Made by a program: the position numbers and the translations under genes
The notes under the pieces: generated by a model
What the model was told of the DNA's origin: nothing
Database searches by the model: none
What the model saw: only the letters and a program-made list of their open reading frames with translations
From: Sphingomonas sp. S-NIH.Pt15_0812
Lineage (GTDB): Bacteria; Pseudomonadota; Alphaproteobacteria; Sphingomonadales; Sphingomonadaceae
Reading direction: 5' to 3'
NCBI RefSeq assembly: GCF_003951315.1
Contig: NZ_QLJH01000045.1
Coordinates: 1-17,294 of the forward strand
Length of the DNA: 17,294 nt
Part shown: positions 7,286 to 15,197 of the stretch, piece by piece
Numbering within the stretch: position 1 is the first letter of the stretch
Layout: each line of letters begins with the position of its first letter

Positions 7286-8725
7286 TCAAAAGAGCGGACC
7301 CGCAGATCCGTCTGATTTGGCGAGACCAGCTGTCGCTATTGCGGCTGCAGGTTCGAAGCCTAGGGTGATACGCAGTCCGGGTCGGGTACTGACAATATGT
7401 AGCGACGCATTAAGTCGCGACGCCGCAGAGCGGACGATGGCGAGGCCGAGACCGCTTCCCTCGCTGTCGCGTGCGCTGGAAAGACGGGTGAAGCGTTCGC
7501 CCAGACAGACAAGCTCGGCATCGGGCAGACCAGGCCCGTCATCAGCAACCACGATCTTGGCTCCCCTCCCTTCCTCGCACGAAATGGTCAGGACCACCTG
7601 GCCACCGCGACGATTATAGCGGATCGCATTGTCGAGCAGATTGGAGAGGATTTCGAATAGCAACGTACGGTGGCTGGCAATGACGATGTCAGCGGGCGCA
7701 TCGAGATGGATCTCCACCCCCGCCTCGATCGCCTGCGCGATGCGGCGGTTGATGACGGCGACGGCGACCTCCCGCAGGTCGACCCGCTCGCGCGGGGGGG
7801 CGCGGCCCGCTTCCTCGGCCCGCGCCAGCGCCAGCAGTTGCGTCACCAGATGTTCCAGCCGGTCGGCGGCATCGGCGATCTCCCCCAGTGCGGTCGGGCT
7901 GCCCCGCCGGGCCAGCGCCACCTGCACCTTCAGCACCGCCAGCGGCGTACGCATCTGGTGCGAGGCATCGGCGGTGAAGCGCCGCATCCCGGCGGTCGCG
8001 CTGTCCAGCCGGGCGAGCAGATGGTCGAACGCATCGGCCAGCGGACGAAGCTCGACCGGCAGCGGTCCGGTATCGAGCGGCGACAGGTCTGGCGTAGCGC
8101 GCGTGTCCCGCGCCGCCACCGCGCCGCGCAGGCCCGCCAGCGGCCGGAGGCTCCAGGCCAGCGCCGGGCGGATCAGGAATAGGGCGACGCCCACCAGCAG
8201 CAGCTCGCCAAGCACCAGCGCGATCATCAACCGTCGCTGCAGCGCGCGCCGGCCGTCCAACGTCTCGGCCACCTGCACGATCACGGGTGCGTCGATCCGG
8301 GGCAGCGCGCGGCGCACCTCGGCGATGCGGATGTCCTGGTCGCGGTAGCGGGCGTAGCGGAAGCGCGATGTGTCGGGCGCCAGTTCAGTGATCGCGGGCG
8401 CAGGCAGGTCGGCATAGCCGGTCAGCAGCCGCTGCCCCACCGCGATCCGGTAATAGACATTGTCGCGCTCGCTATTTTCCAGCATCCCGAACGCCGCGGC
8501 CGGAAGATCGAGCGTCACCTCGCCGCGTTCCACCTGCACCGTCTCGGCCACCGCGCCCAGCGCCCCCCCCAGCACCCGGTCGTTGGTGCGGCGGACCACG
8601 TCAGCGATCAGCGTCGCCCCTGCCAGCCCTAGCAGCACCGCGATCCCCAGCATCGGCGCCAGCATCGCCGCCAGCAGCCGGGTGCGCAGCGCCAGCGCAC
8701 TGCCGCGCGCGTCCTTATTGGGCAT
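7286..8725 (-). CDS. TctE-type sensor histidine kinase
   Basis: A 479-residue membrane histidine kinase. Two transmembrane segments (about residues 14-42 and 168-192) flank a periplasmic domain like that of TctE/QseC-type sensors. A HAMP-like linker (RPLAGLRGAVAAR) leads to the H-box ADASHQMRTPLAVLKVQ, with His256 as phospho-acceptor, and a C-terminal ATPase domain with N-box NLLDNAIRYN, G1 DDGPGLP and G2 GSGLGLAIV. The ATG at 8725 is preferred because it overlaps the end of the response regulator gene by 11 bases, indicating coupling; an in-frame start 45 bases upstream would lie further inside that gene. It diverges, with its partner, from a binding-protein/porin/CitMHS operon. TctE-type kinases commonly respond to di- or tricarboxylates, which fits a CitMHS neighbour; the ligand is inferred. 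Confidence 0.9.
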   Translation of the reverse strand: MPNKDARGSALALRTRLLAAMLAPMLGIAVLLGLAGATLIADVVRRTNDRVLGGALGAVAETVQVERGEVTLDLPAAAFGMLENSERDNVYYRIAVGQRLLTGYADLPAPAITELAPDTSRFRYARYRDQDIRIAEVRRALPRIDAPVIVQVAETLDGRRALQRRLMIALVLGELLLVGVALFLIRPALAWSLRPLAGLRGAVAARDTRATPDLSPLDTGPLPVELRPLADAFDHLLARLDSATAGMRRFTADASHQMRTPLAVLKVQVALARRGSPTALGEIADAADRLEHLVTQLLALARAEEAGRAPPRERVDLREVAVAVINRRIAQAIEAGVEIHLDAPADIVIASHRTLLFEILSNLLDNAIRYNRRGGQVVLTISCEEGRGAKIVVADDGPGLPDAELVCLGERFTRLSSARDSEGSGLGLAIVRSAASRLNASLHIVSTRPGLRITLGFEPAAAIATAGLAKSDGSAGPLF

Positions 8726-9380
8726 CGAGCATGTAGCCGACGCCGCGCACCGTACGGATCGTCGGGCCATCGGGGGCCAGCTTGCCGCGCAGCCGGGTGA
8801 TGTTCACCTCGAGCGCATTGGGGCCGACCGGCTCGTCATAGCCGAACACCTCGGATTGCAGCGTCTCGCGCGGCACGATCTGCCCAGCCCTGGCGGCTAG
8901 CGCGTCGAGCACTGCCCATTCGCGGCGACGCAGGTCAAGCGTCCGCTCGCCGATCTGTGCCGTGCCCCGCGACCGGTCGAGGACCAGGGCCCCGAGGACC
9001 AGCTCGGGGGTAGGATCGCCGCCGCGCCGGCGTCCGAGCGCCCGGATGCGTGCCTCCAGTTCTGCCGGTGCGAAGGGCTTACGCAGGTAATCGTCCGCTC
9101 CCAGATCGAGCCCCCGCACCCGGTCGTCGAGTGCATCGCGCGCCGTTAGCATCAGCACCGGCACCCGGTTGCCCTGCCGCCGCAGGGTCTGGAGGACGGC
9201 GAAGCCGTCGATGTCGGGCAATCCCACATCGAGCACGACCAACGCATAGGCCTCCCCCGCCACGACCATCAGCGCGTCCTCGCCGGTTGCGACATGATCG
9301 ACCGCATGGCCCGCCGCGCGCAGCAAGGCGATGATCCCGCGGGCCAGCGCCGCATCATCTTCGACGATCAGAATCCGCAT
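8715..9380 (-). CDS. OmpR/PhoB-family response regulator (TctD-like)
   Basis: A 221-residue two-domain regulator. The receiver domain (about 1-115) has the acidic pocket Asp8/Asp9, phospho-acceptor Asp51 in VVLDVGLPDIDG, Thr79 in MLTARDA and Lys101 in RKPF. The C-terminal winged helix (about 125-220) ends with the family signature VNITRLRGKL...IRTVRGVGYML. It precedes the kinase gene, with which it overlaps, so the pair is one transcript. The ATG at 9380 starts the domain directly. The 100-bp gap to the divergent binding-protein gene contains a 12-bp imperfect direct repeat, a plausible target. It probably activates the downstream transport operon when its kinase senses substrate. Confidence 0.93.
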   Translation of the reverse strand: MRILIVEDDAALARGIIALLRAAGHAVDHVATGEDALMVVAGEAYALVVLDVGLPDIDGFAVLQTLRRQGNRVPVLMLTARDALDDRVRGLDLGADDYLRKPFAPAELEARIRALGRRRGGDPTPELVLGALVLDRSRGTAQIGERTLDLRRREWAVLDALAARAGQIVPRETLQSEVFGYDEPVGPNALEVNITRLRGKLAPDGPTIRTVRGVGYMLDAQ

Positions 9381-9410
9381 CGCGCGGCACGTCCGTGAAA
9401 GGTGGATGAC

Positions 9411-9449
9411 AGCTTGCCCGGATAATCCATGTCATTGAGCTTACCCGAA
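9411..9449. promoter_or_regulatory. Imperfect direct repeat, candidate response-regulator site
   Basis: AGCTTGCCCGGA (9411-9422) recurs as AGCTTACCCGAA (9438-9449), ten of twelve bases identical and 27 bases apart start to start, in the divergent promoter gap between the response regulator and the binding-protein gene. OmpR-family regulators bind direct repeats, though usually 10-11 bases apart. An inverted pair ATGACA (9406-9411) / TGTCAT (9430-9435) overlaps the same stretch. Binding is inferred. Confidence 0.4.
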
Positions 9450-9480
9450 CTCAGAGGCGGGAAGCGAGAGGACCTGAACG

Positions 9481-10560
9481 ATGCGAACACTTATTCTTTC
9501 GATGGTGATGCTGGGCGCGCTCGCGTCGGCACACATCGATGCGCAACGCCCGGCCAGTTACCCCCGCTCCTATGACGCGCTGGTCGCCGAAGCGCGCGGC
9601 GAGCGCCTGGTGCGTGTCTACGGCAATGCCGACACCGTCGCGATGCGGCCGCTGATTGCCGCCTTCCGCCGCGCATATCCTGGCGTCGCGGTGCGCTATG
9701 ACGATTTGCAATCGTCCACGATCTACGACCGCGTCGTCGCCGAGGCGCGCGCGCATACGGCCGGCGCCGACCTGGTCTGGTCCTCGGCCATGGACCTCCA
9801 GGCCAAGCTCATTAACGACGGCTATGCGCAAAGCTATCTCAGCCCTGAAAAGCCGGCGCTGCCGAGCACGGCGGTGTGGAAGAATATGGGGTACGGCGTC
9901 ACCGCCGAGCCGGTCGCCTTCGTCTTCAACCGCCGCCTGATCCCCGCCGCGCAAGTGCCGCGCACGCACGAGGCGTTAGAGCGGCTGCTGCGATCCCGGC
10001 GCGGCGCCCTGACCGGCAAGGTCGCGACCTATGATCCTGCGCAGTCCAACGTTGGCTATCTCTATCTGACCGAGGACTTCGCGATTACCCGCGACACCCG
10101 CTCGCTGGTGCAGGCCATTGCGGCGACCCGACCAATGCTGTCGCGCACGACCGAGCCGATGCTGGACGCGGTATCCGCAGGGCGGATCGCGATCGCCTAT
10201 AACGTCGTCGGCCCCTACGCCCTGACCCGGGCGATGCGCGACCCGCGCCTGCACGTGATCTTCCCACGCGACTATACGATTATCGCCTCGCGCGTCGCGT
10301 TCGTTGCCCGCGATGCCCGGCACCCGGCTGCGGCGCGGCTGTTACTCGACTTCCTGCTGTCTCGCACCGGGCAGACGTTGCTCGCCAAGCAGTGGCTGTT
10401 GCCGGTGCGCGCCGATGTCCGCGCGCCCCGCCTGTCGCCCGAACAGCAGCGCCCGATCCGCGTCGGACCGCAGCTGCTCGTCAATCTCGACACGATCAAG
10501 CGCCGCCGCTTCCTGGCCGACTGGCGCGCCACCCTTGCCCAAGAGGTTCCCAAACGATGA
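9481..10560 (+). CDS. Periplasmic solute-binding protein, AfuA/FbpA-like (COG1840-type)
   Basis: A 359-residue secreted binding protein. A signal peptide (LILSMVMLGALASAHIDAQ) is followed by segments typical of the ferric/phospho-sugar class: RLVRVYGNADTVAMRPLIAAF, VRYDDLQSSTIYDRVVAE, GADLVWSSAMDLQAKLINDG and YDPAQSNVGYLYLTEDFA. The paired tyrosines that bind iron in FbpA proteins are not evident (AYNVVGPYAL in that region), so iron is an unlikely ligand. GAGAGGA lies 8 bases before the ATG. No ABC permease or ATPase gene follows; instead come a porin and a CitMHS carrier, with a divergent two-component system. A role as ligand-presenting co-sensor for the kinase, as I recall for PgtC or BctC elsewhere, is a reasonable inference. 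It overlaps the next gene by four bases. Confidence 0.82.
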   Translation: MRTLILSMVMLGALASAHIDAQRPASYPRSYDALVAEARGERLVRVYGNADTVAMRPLIAAFRRAYPGVAVRYDDLQSSTIYDRVVAEARAHTAGADLVWSSAMDLQAKLINDGYAQSYLSPEKPALPSTAVWKNMGYGVTAEPVAFVFNRRLIPAAQVPRTHEALERLLRSRRGALTGKVATYDPAQSNVGYLYLTEDFAITRDTRSLVQAIAATRPMLSRTTEPMLDAVSAGRIAIAYNVVGPYALTRAMRDPRLHVIFPRDYTIIASRVAFVARDARHPAAARLLLDFLLSRTGQTLLAKQWLLPVRADVRAPRLSPEQQRPIRVGPQLLVNLDTIKRRRFLADWRATLAQEVPKR

Positions 10561-12074
10561 TCCCGATCCGGACCGCCACTGCGCTGGCCGCCTTGCTGGC
10601 CGCCACCCCCGCCCTCGCCCAGACGCCCAGCAGCGAAGATCTAGCCGCCCTCGTCCGCCAGCAGGCTGCTGAAATCGCGACCCTGCGCGCTCGGCTCGAT
10701 CGGCTGGAGGGCGTCGCGAGCGCATCCCCCGCCGCCGCCGCACCCACACCCGCCGACGCCCCCAGTCTGTCCGGCACACCCATGCCGACGCCGCCTGCGG
10801 CGCAGGTTGTTCAAGGCGATCTGGCATCCCGCGGCACCGTCACCCGTCCCTTCGCGCCGCAACTTGTACCCCCCGGTCCCGCCGAGCGCGACGTGACCCA
10901 GGCGCGACAGGCCAATGCGGCGGGCGTGACGACCGAATGGGGCGCCGGCCTGCCCGTCTTCCACTCGGCCGACGGCATCTACACCTTTAAGCCGCGCGGC
11001 CGCATCCTGACCGATGTCAGCTCGACCTTCGGATCGCGCTACAACGGACGCAACATCACCACCACCGGCATGCGCGCGCTGCGCCTCGGCCTGGAAGGCG
11101 GGGTCGGCACCCACTTCTTCTATCAGTTCGAATCCGACTTTTCGGAGAACGAGGTCGATATCGTCACCGCCTTTATCGGCTGGCGCAATCGCATCCGGCC
11201 GGGCCTGGATTACGACGTGCGCGCCGGGCATCTGTTCAACGATCGTGGGTTCGAAGGATCGACAGGATCGGACTCAACTCCGTTCATGGAGCGGACCGCC
11301 GTCTCCACCGCGATCATCCCGCAGCGCGGCTTCTATGGCGTCGGCATCATGCCGCGTCTATTCTGGAAGACGGGCCATGCCTCGCTGACCGTCACCGGTG
11401 ACCGGATCGACGGCAACCAGGCGACCAACGACAGCCGCACCGTGCTGGGTCGCGCGCACTGGAACCCGGTCAAGGGCGATCGTTCGGTGCTGCATGTCGG
11501 CCTGTGGGGGTTTGATGAGGCGCTATCCTCCGCTGCGACCACGCTGACCCGCAACACGGTGATCGGCGGCCGCTTCAACGGCGCGCTGCGCGTCTCGACC
11601 GGCACGCTGCTGGGCGGGCGAAGCACCACCGGCTATGGCGCGGAGCTTGGCGGCTATGTCGGCCCGGTCTGGGTGATGGCGGAGGCGGGCGAGCGCCGCG
11701 CGCGGCTGACCGGCGACCGTCCCGACTTCCTCAGCAAGGCGTGGAGCCTGTCGGGTGGCTGGTTCCTCACCGGCGACCTGCCGCCATACAACCCGCGGCT
11801 CGGGAGCTTTGGCCAGCCGCGCGTGCTGAAGCCGATCTTCGAGGGCGGGCCGGGCGCAATCGAGCTGACCGCGCGCTATGAAAATCTTGATTACACCAGC
11901 CTGTTGACGGGCGGGCGCGGCTGGGCCGCTACGGCGGGCATCAACTGGTATCTCAACAGCTTCACCCGACTCCAGTTCAACTGGGTGCATTGGGACACCG
12001 ACAATCGCGCCGGCACCTTCACCGGCCCCGACAGCGGCGAAACCGTCGGCACCCGCCTCGCCGTCACCTTCTAA
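10557..12074 (+). CDS. OprP/OprO-type (phosphate-selective family) porin
   Basis: A 505-residue outer-membrane porin. The signal peptide (MIPIRTATALAALLAATPALAQ) is followed by a short coiled coil (about 27-52, LAALVRQQAAEIATLRARLDRLEG), a common trimerisation feature, an Ala/Pro-rich linker, and a beta-barrel of the Porin_O_P family: YTFKPRGRILTDVSSTFGSR, MRALRLGLEGGVGTHFFYQF, VRAGHLFNDRGFEG, the late ELTARYENLDYTS and the terminal strand GTRLAVTF ending in Phe. The ATG overlaps the binding-protein stop codon (ATGA), so the two are translationally coupled. Although the family is named for phosphate, many members serve other anions; here the CitMHS carrier downstream points to citrate or another carboxylate. 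That substrate is inferred from context. Confidence 0.88.
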   Translation: MIPIRTATALAALLAATPALAQTPSSEDLAALVRQQAAEIATLRARLDRLEGVASASPAAAAPTPADAPSLSGTPMPTPPAAQVVQGDLASRGTVTRPFAPQLVPPGPAERDVTQARQANAAGVTTEWGAGLPVFHSADGIYTFKPRGRILTDVSSTFGSRYNGRNITTTGMRALRLGLEGGVGTHFFYQFESDFSENEVDIVTAFIGWRNRIRPGLDYDVRAGHLFNDRGFEGSTGSDSTPFMERTAVSTAIIPQRGFYGVGIMPRLFWKTGHASLTVTGDRIDGNQATNDSRTVLGRAHWNPVKGDRSVLHVGLWGFDEALSSAATTLTRNTVIGGRFNGALRVSTGTLLGGRSTTGYGAELGGYVGPVWVMAEAGERRARLTGDRPDFLSKAWSLSGGWFLTGDLPPYNPRLGSFGQPRVLKPIFEGGPGAIELTARYENLDYTSLLTGGRGWAATAGINWYLNSFTRLQFNWVHWDTDNRAGTFTGPDSGETVGTRLAVTF

Positions 12075-12107
12075 ATGCCTTTTTCTCCTTTCTCGGAGCA
12101 TCTCCCG

Positions 12108-13409
12108 ATGGACCTTGCCCTGCTTGGCTTCCTGATGGTCGCCACCTTCATGACGCTCATCATGACGAAGCGGATGACCCCGCTCGTCGCGCTGATCGTC
12201 GTGCCGACTGCCTTCGCGCTGCTCGCCGGCTTCGCCTCCGGCCTGGGCGACATGATGATCGATGGCATCAAGAACCTCGCGCCGACCGGCGTGATGCTGC
12301 TGTTCGCCATCCTGTTCTTCTCGATCATGACCGATACCGGGCTGTTCGACCCACTGGTCAACCGGCTGCTGCGCGTAGTGCATGGCGACCCGCTGGCGAT
12401 CCTGATCGGCACGGTGGTGCTGTGCGCGCTGGTCAGCCTGGATGGCGACGGATCGACGACCTACATCATCACCATCGCCGCGCTGCTGCCGCTCTATAAG
12501 CGCTATGACATGAACCGGCTGTATCTGTGCTGCCTGCTCATGAGCACCAGCGGAATCATGAACCTGACGCCCTGGGGCGGGCCGACCGCCCGCGCCGCCA
12601 GCGCGCTGAAGCTCGATCCCGCCACCTTGTTCCTGCCGCTGATCCCCGGCATGATCGCGGGCCTCGCCTTCCTGATCGGTCTAGCGATCTGGTTCGGCCG
12701 CAAGGAGCGCCGCCGCATCGGCCATGTGAAGTCGAACGAGCCGACCGCCTTCACCGGCATGGCCGTATCGCAGTTCCCTGAGGCGCGCCGTCCGCACCTG
12801 CGCTGGTTCAACGCCGCGCTCACCCTCACGCTGATCGCCGGGCTCGTCTCGGGCATCCTGCCGCTGTCGGTGCTGATGATGCTGGCCTTCGCAGTGGCGA
12901 TGATCGTCAACTATCCGCAGGTCGCCGAGCAGAAAGAGCGGATCGCCGCCCATGCCGGCAACGTCCTGTCGGTCGTGTCGCTGATCTTCGCGGCGGGCAT
13001 CTTCACCGGCATCCTGTCGGGCACCGGCATGGTTGAGGCGATGAGCAAGGAAGTCGTCGGCTTCATCCCCCCGGTGCTGGGGCCGTATATGGCGCCGATC
13101 ACCGCGCTGCTCAGCTTGCCCTTCACCTTCTTCATATCCAACGACGCTTTCTATTTCGGGATGTTGCCGATCCTGGCCGAGGCGGGCGCTCACTACGGCG
13201 TGTCGCCGATGGCGATCGCCCGCGCCTCGCTGATGGGCCAGCCGGTCCACCTGCTCAGCCCGCTGGTGCCCTCGACCTATCTGCTGGTCAGCCTGGCGGG
13301 GATCGACCTGGCCGATCACCAGCGCTTCACGCTGGTGCCCGCGACGGTGGTGTGCGTGGTCATGACGCTGGTCGGGATGGCCGTCCTCGCCTTCCCGCTG
13401 GTGGGCTGA
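12108..13409 (+). CDS. CitMHS-family divalent metal-citrate:H+ symporter
   Basis: A 433-residue inner-membrane transporter with about 12 hydrophobic segments. It matches the CitMHS family, proton symporters that take up citrate complexed with Mg2+, Ca2+ or other divalent cations. Recognised stretches include VSLDGDGSTTYIITIAALLP, MSTSGIMNLTPWGGPTARAA, VVSLIFAAGIFTGILSGTGM, FFISNDAFYFGMLPILAEAG and GQPVHLLSPLVPSTYLLVSL. The ATG at 12108 has GGAG nine bases upstream; the in-frame ATG at 12075 abuts the porin stop and has no site of its own, so the shorter form is preferred. It follows the porin closely and is followed after four bases by a TerC/YjbE-type gene. Which metal accompanies citrate cannot be told. 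Confidence 0.9.
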   Translation: MDLALLGFLMVATFMTLIMTKRMTPLVALIVVPTAFALLAGFASGLGDMMIDGIKNLAPTGVMLLFAILFFSIMTDTGLFDPLVNRLLRVVHGDPLAILIGTVVLCALVSLDGDGSTTYIITIAALLPLYKRYDMNRLYLCCLLMSTSGIMNLTPWGGPTARAASALKLDPATLFLPLIPGMIAGLAFLIGLAIWFGRKERRRIGHVKSNEPTAFTGMAVSQFPEARRPHLRWFNAALTLTLIAGLVSGILPLSVLMMLAFAVAMIVNYPQVAEQKERIAAHAGNVLSVVSLIFAAGIFTGILSGTGMVEAMSKEVVGFIPPVLGPYMAPITALLSLPFTFFISNDAFYFGMLPILAEAGAHYGVSPMAIARASLMGQPVHLLSPLVPSTYLLVSLAGIDLADHQRFTLVPATVVCVVMTLVGMAVLAFPLVG

Positions 13410-13413
13410 TCCG

Positions 13414-14061
13414 ATGGAAACGCTCTGGCAGCATATCGTCGCCGATTTCTCCGCGCTCGGCTCGCCCGCCGCGCTCGCCACCTTTGTCCAGGTCGTGATG
13501 ATCGATGTTCTGCTGGCCGCCGACAATGCCATCGTCGTCGGCGCGCTGGCGGCAGGGCTGCCCCCGGCGATGCGGCGCAAGGTAATCCTGGTCGGGGTCA
13601 TCGCCGCTTTGATCCTACGCATCGGCTTTGCGCTGATTGTGACGCAGCTGCTCCAGATCGTCGGGCTGGTGCTGGCGGGCGGATTGCTGCTGGCCTGGGT
13701 CGCGTGGAAGATGGGACGCGAGCTGCGCGCCGGGGGAGAGGGAGACGATCCGCTCGCCGAGCAGGCCCCGCGCCGCTTCTGGGCCGCCGCCTGGGCCGTC
13801 GCGGTCGCCGACATCTCGATGAGCCTCGACAATGTTCTGGCGGTGGCAGGCGCGGCGCGCGACCATCCGGGCATCCTGGCAATCGGCCTGATTTTATCGG
13901 TCGCGTTGATGGGGCTTGCCGCCAATGTCTTGGCCCGTGTCATCGAACGCTATCGCTGGCTCGCCTATGTCGGCCTGCTCGTCATCCTGTGGGTTGCGGG
14001 CAAGATGATCTGGGAAGGGCTGACCGATCCGACGCGTGGGCTCCTGACCCTGTTCGCCTGA
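13414..14061 (+). CDS. TerC/YjbE-family membrane protein (putative metal-ion export)
   Basis: A 215-residue integral membrane protein of the TerC superfamily with about seven hydrophobic segments. Both characteristic acidic membrane motifs are present: MIDVLLAADNAIVVGALAAG near residues 29-48, and VADISMSLDNVLAVAGAA around 131-148, whose Asp and Asn residues are thought to coordinate cations. Characterised relatives such as Alx, MeeF and MeeY export manganese or help metallate secreted proteins. It starts four bases after the CitMHS stop, a spacing too short for an independent promoter or a manganese riboswitch. Placement beside a metal-citrate importer suggests it disposes of, or relocates, the co-imported metal; that coupling is inference. 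Confidence 0.87.
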   Translation: METLWQHIVADFSALGSPAALATFVQVVMIDVLLAADNAIVVGALAAGLPPAMRRKVILVGVIAALILRIGFALIVTQLLQIVGLVLAGGLLLAWVAWKMGRELRAGGEGDDPLAEQAPRRFWAAAWAVAVADISMSLDNVLAVAGAARDHPGILAIGLILSVALMGLAANVLARVIERYRWLAYVGLLVILWVAGKMIWEGLTDPTRGLLTLFA

Positions 14062-14096
14062 CGCATCCGCTCACCTCACTTTCCGGAGACATGGCC

Positions 14097-14753
14097 ATGA
14101 TCCGCAACGCGCCGCCCCTCGTCTTACTGCCCGCCATGGGGTGCGACGGACAGCTCTGGGCCCGACAGATAGTCGACCTCAGCGAGATCACTCATCCTAT
14201 GCTAGGGGACCTTACTGTCGACGATACGCTTGAGGCGATGGCGGCGCGCGTGCTGGCGCATGCACCGCCGCGCTTCGCGGTCGCGGGGGTAAGCCTGGGC
14301 GGATATGTCGCGCTGGAAGTCATCCGCCAAGCCCCCGAGCGGGTGCAGCGGGTGGCGCTGTTCGGCACCCGCGCGTCGATGCAGATGCGCCCGCGCACCG
14401 TCGCCGAGCAGGGACTGCTCGCCACCGCACCCCATGCCGATCCGACACTGACCCCAATCGTTAGCGGCCCGGTTCAAACGATGGCTGAGCGCGTTGGTGG
14501 AGCCGTCTTCGAGCGCCAGCAGCGCGCCATGCTCACCCGGCCAGATATCAGCTCCGCTATCGGCGCAGTGTGCGTGCCGACGCTGGTCGCGGTAGGGGAT
14601 CGCGACCGCATCTGCCTGCCCGATGACGCCCGGGCACTTGCTCTGCGAATTACGGGTGCGCGCTTCCACGAAATTCGCAATTGTGGGCATCTTTCCCCGC
14701 TCGAGCGTCCCGGCGAAGTCACCGAGCTTTTGCGGGACTGGGTGCAAAGCTGA
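14097..14753 (+). CDS. Alpha/beta-fold hydrolase
   Basis: A 218-residue protein with the alpha/beta hydrolase triad: nucleophile Ser66 in the elbow GVSLGG, the acid in VAVGDRDRICLP, and His in RNCGHLSPLERP close to the C-terminus. The opening LVLLPAMGCDGQLWARQI is typical of the family's first strand and oxyanion loop. The cap is short. GGAG (14085-14088) is eight bases before the ATG at 14097, so this start is preferred over the ATG two codons earlier, which is only two bases from that site. It is 35 bases downstream of the TerC-type gene on the same strand and is probably the last gene of the operon. The substrate is unknown; an ester or lactone linked to the transported compound is possible. 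Confidence 0.85.
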   Translation: MIRNAPPLVLLPAMGCDGQLWARQIVDLSEITHPMLGDLTVDDTLEAMAARVLAHAPPRFAVAGVSLGGYVALEVIRQAPERVQRVALFGTRASMQMRPRTVAEQGLLATAPHADPTLTPIVSGPVQTMAERVGGAVFERQQRAMLTRPDISSAIGAVCVPTLVAVGDRDRICLPDDARALALRITGARFHEIRNCGHLSPLERPGEVTELLRDWVQS

Positions 14754-14931
14754 AAAAGGATGGGAATGGGCAACGTACGCCCTGCGGCCCTGCCTGCGAT
14801 GCCGTACAGCTAAACCAATTGAGATTGAGACCCATAATCGGCCACTCAGGACGGCTTTCCTGGTTCCCCACTCCTGCCTTTCATTCATCTGCGTCGACTC
14901 TTCGCGTCAGAGGCGACGAGCCACTAGCCTG

Positions 14932-14947
14932 TTAACCCTTTGTTAAC
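14932..14947. promoter_or_regulatory. Exact CtrA-type binding box
   Basis: TTAACCCTTTGTTAAC matches the full consensus TTAA-N7-TTAAC of the alphaproteobacterial cell-cycle regulator CtrA. With the preceding G, the reverse complement matches as well, so the site reads on both strands. It lies 40 bases before the start of the small gene at 14988, near where a -35 region would fall. CtrA itself is not in this window, so binding is inferred. Confidence 0.6.
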
Positions 14948-14987
14948 ACTTTTACGTCAGCCTCACTGTCATAGCAGTTGGTGGTCG

Positions 14988-15152
14988 ATGATGAGCAGCG
15001 CTGATGAACTGATGAACGAAATCCGGGTGGCAATGCGCGTGGCGGGCATGACGGAGAACGCAGCCACTGCTCAGATCATCCGCTCCTACTTAGCGGAGCT
15101 GGAGGATCGATTGCGCTGCTGCAAGGGAGGCGTGACGAAGTTCGTCTTCTGA
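14988..15152 (+). CDS. Small hypothetical protein (54 aa)
   Basis: A short frame from ATG 14988 (a second ATG follows at 14991) encoding a mostly helical, acidic-to-neutral protein. SADELMNEIRVAMRVAGMTE and TAQIIRSYLAELEDRLRCC are amphipathic and look genuinely coding; the Cys-Cys pair and the tail GGVTKFVF are unusual. I do not recognise a family. The upstream site (GTTGGTGG) is only a weak ribosome binding site. The CtrA-type box 40 bases upstream is the best hint that the gene is real and could be cell-cycle or motility regulated. Confidence 0.5.
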   Translation: MMSSADELMNEIRVAMRVAGMTENAATAQIIRSYLAELEDRLRCCKGGVTKFVF

Positions 15153-15197
15153 AATCTAGATGCCGGTTTTGGCTATGTTCCTGAAGATTGTGACCCC

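Noticed and set aside
13380..13413. Possible yybP-ykoY manganese riboswitch ahead of the TerC-type gene
   Set aside because: The gap to the upstream gene is only four bases, and no leader with the aptamer pattern is present.
12681..13943. 420-codon open frame on the minus strand
   Set aside because: It is antisense to the CitMHS and TerC-type genes, and its translation is an Arg/Ala/Ser-rich shadow.
14785..14825. tRNA-like stretch, read on the minus strand, with a D-arm-like CTCAATTGGTTTAGC
   Set aside because: I could not build an acceptor stem, an anticodon stem or a T-arm around it, so there is no tRNA call.
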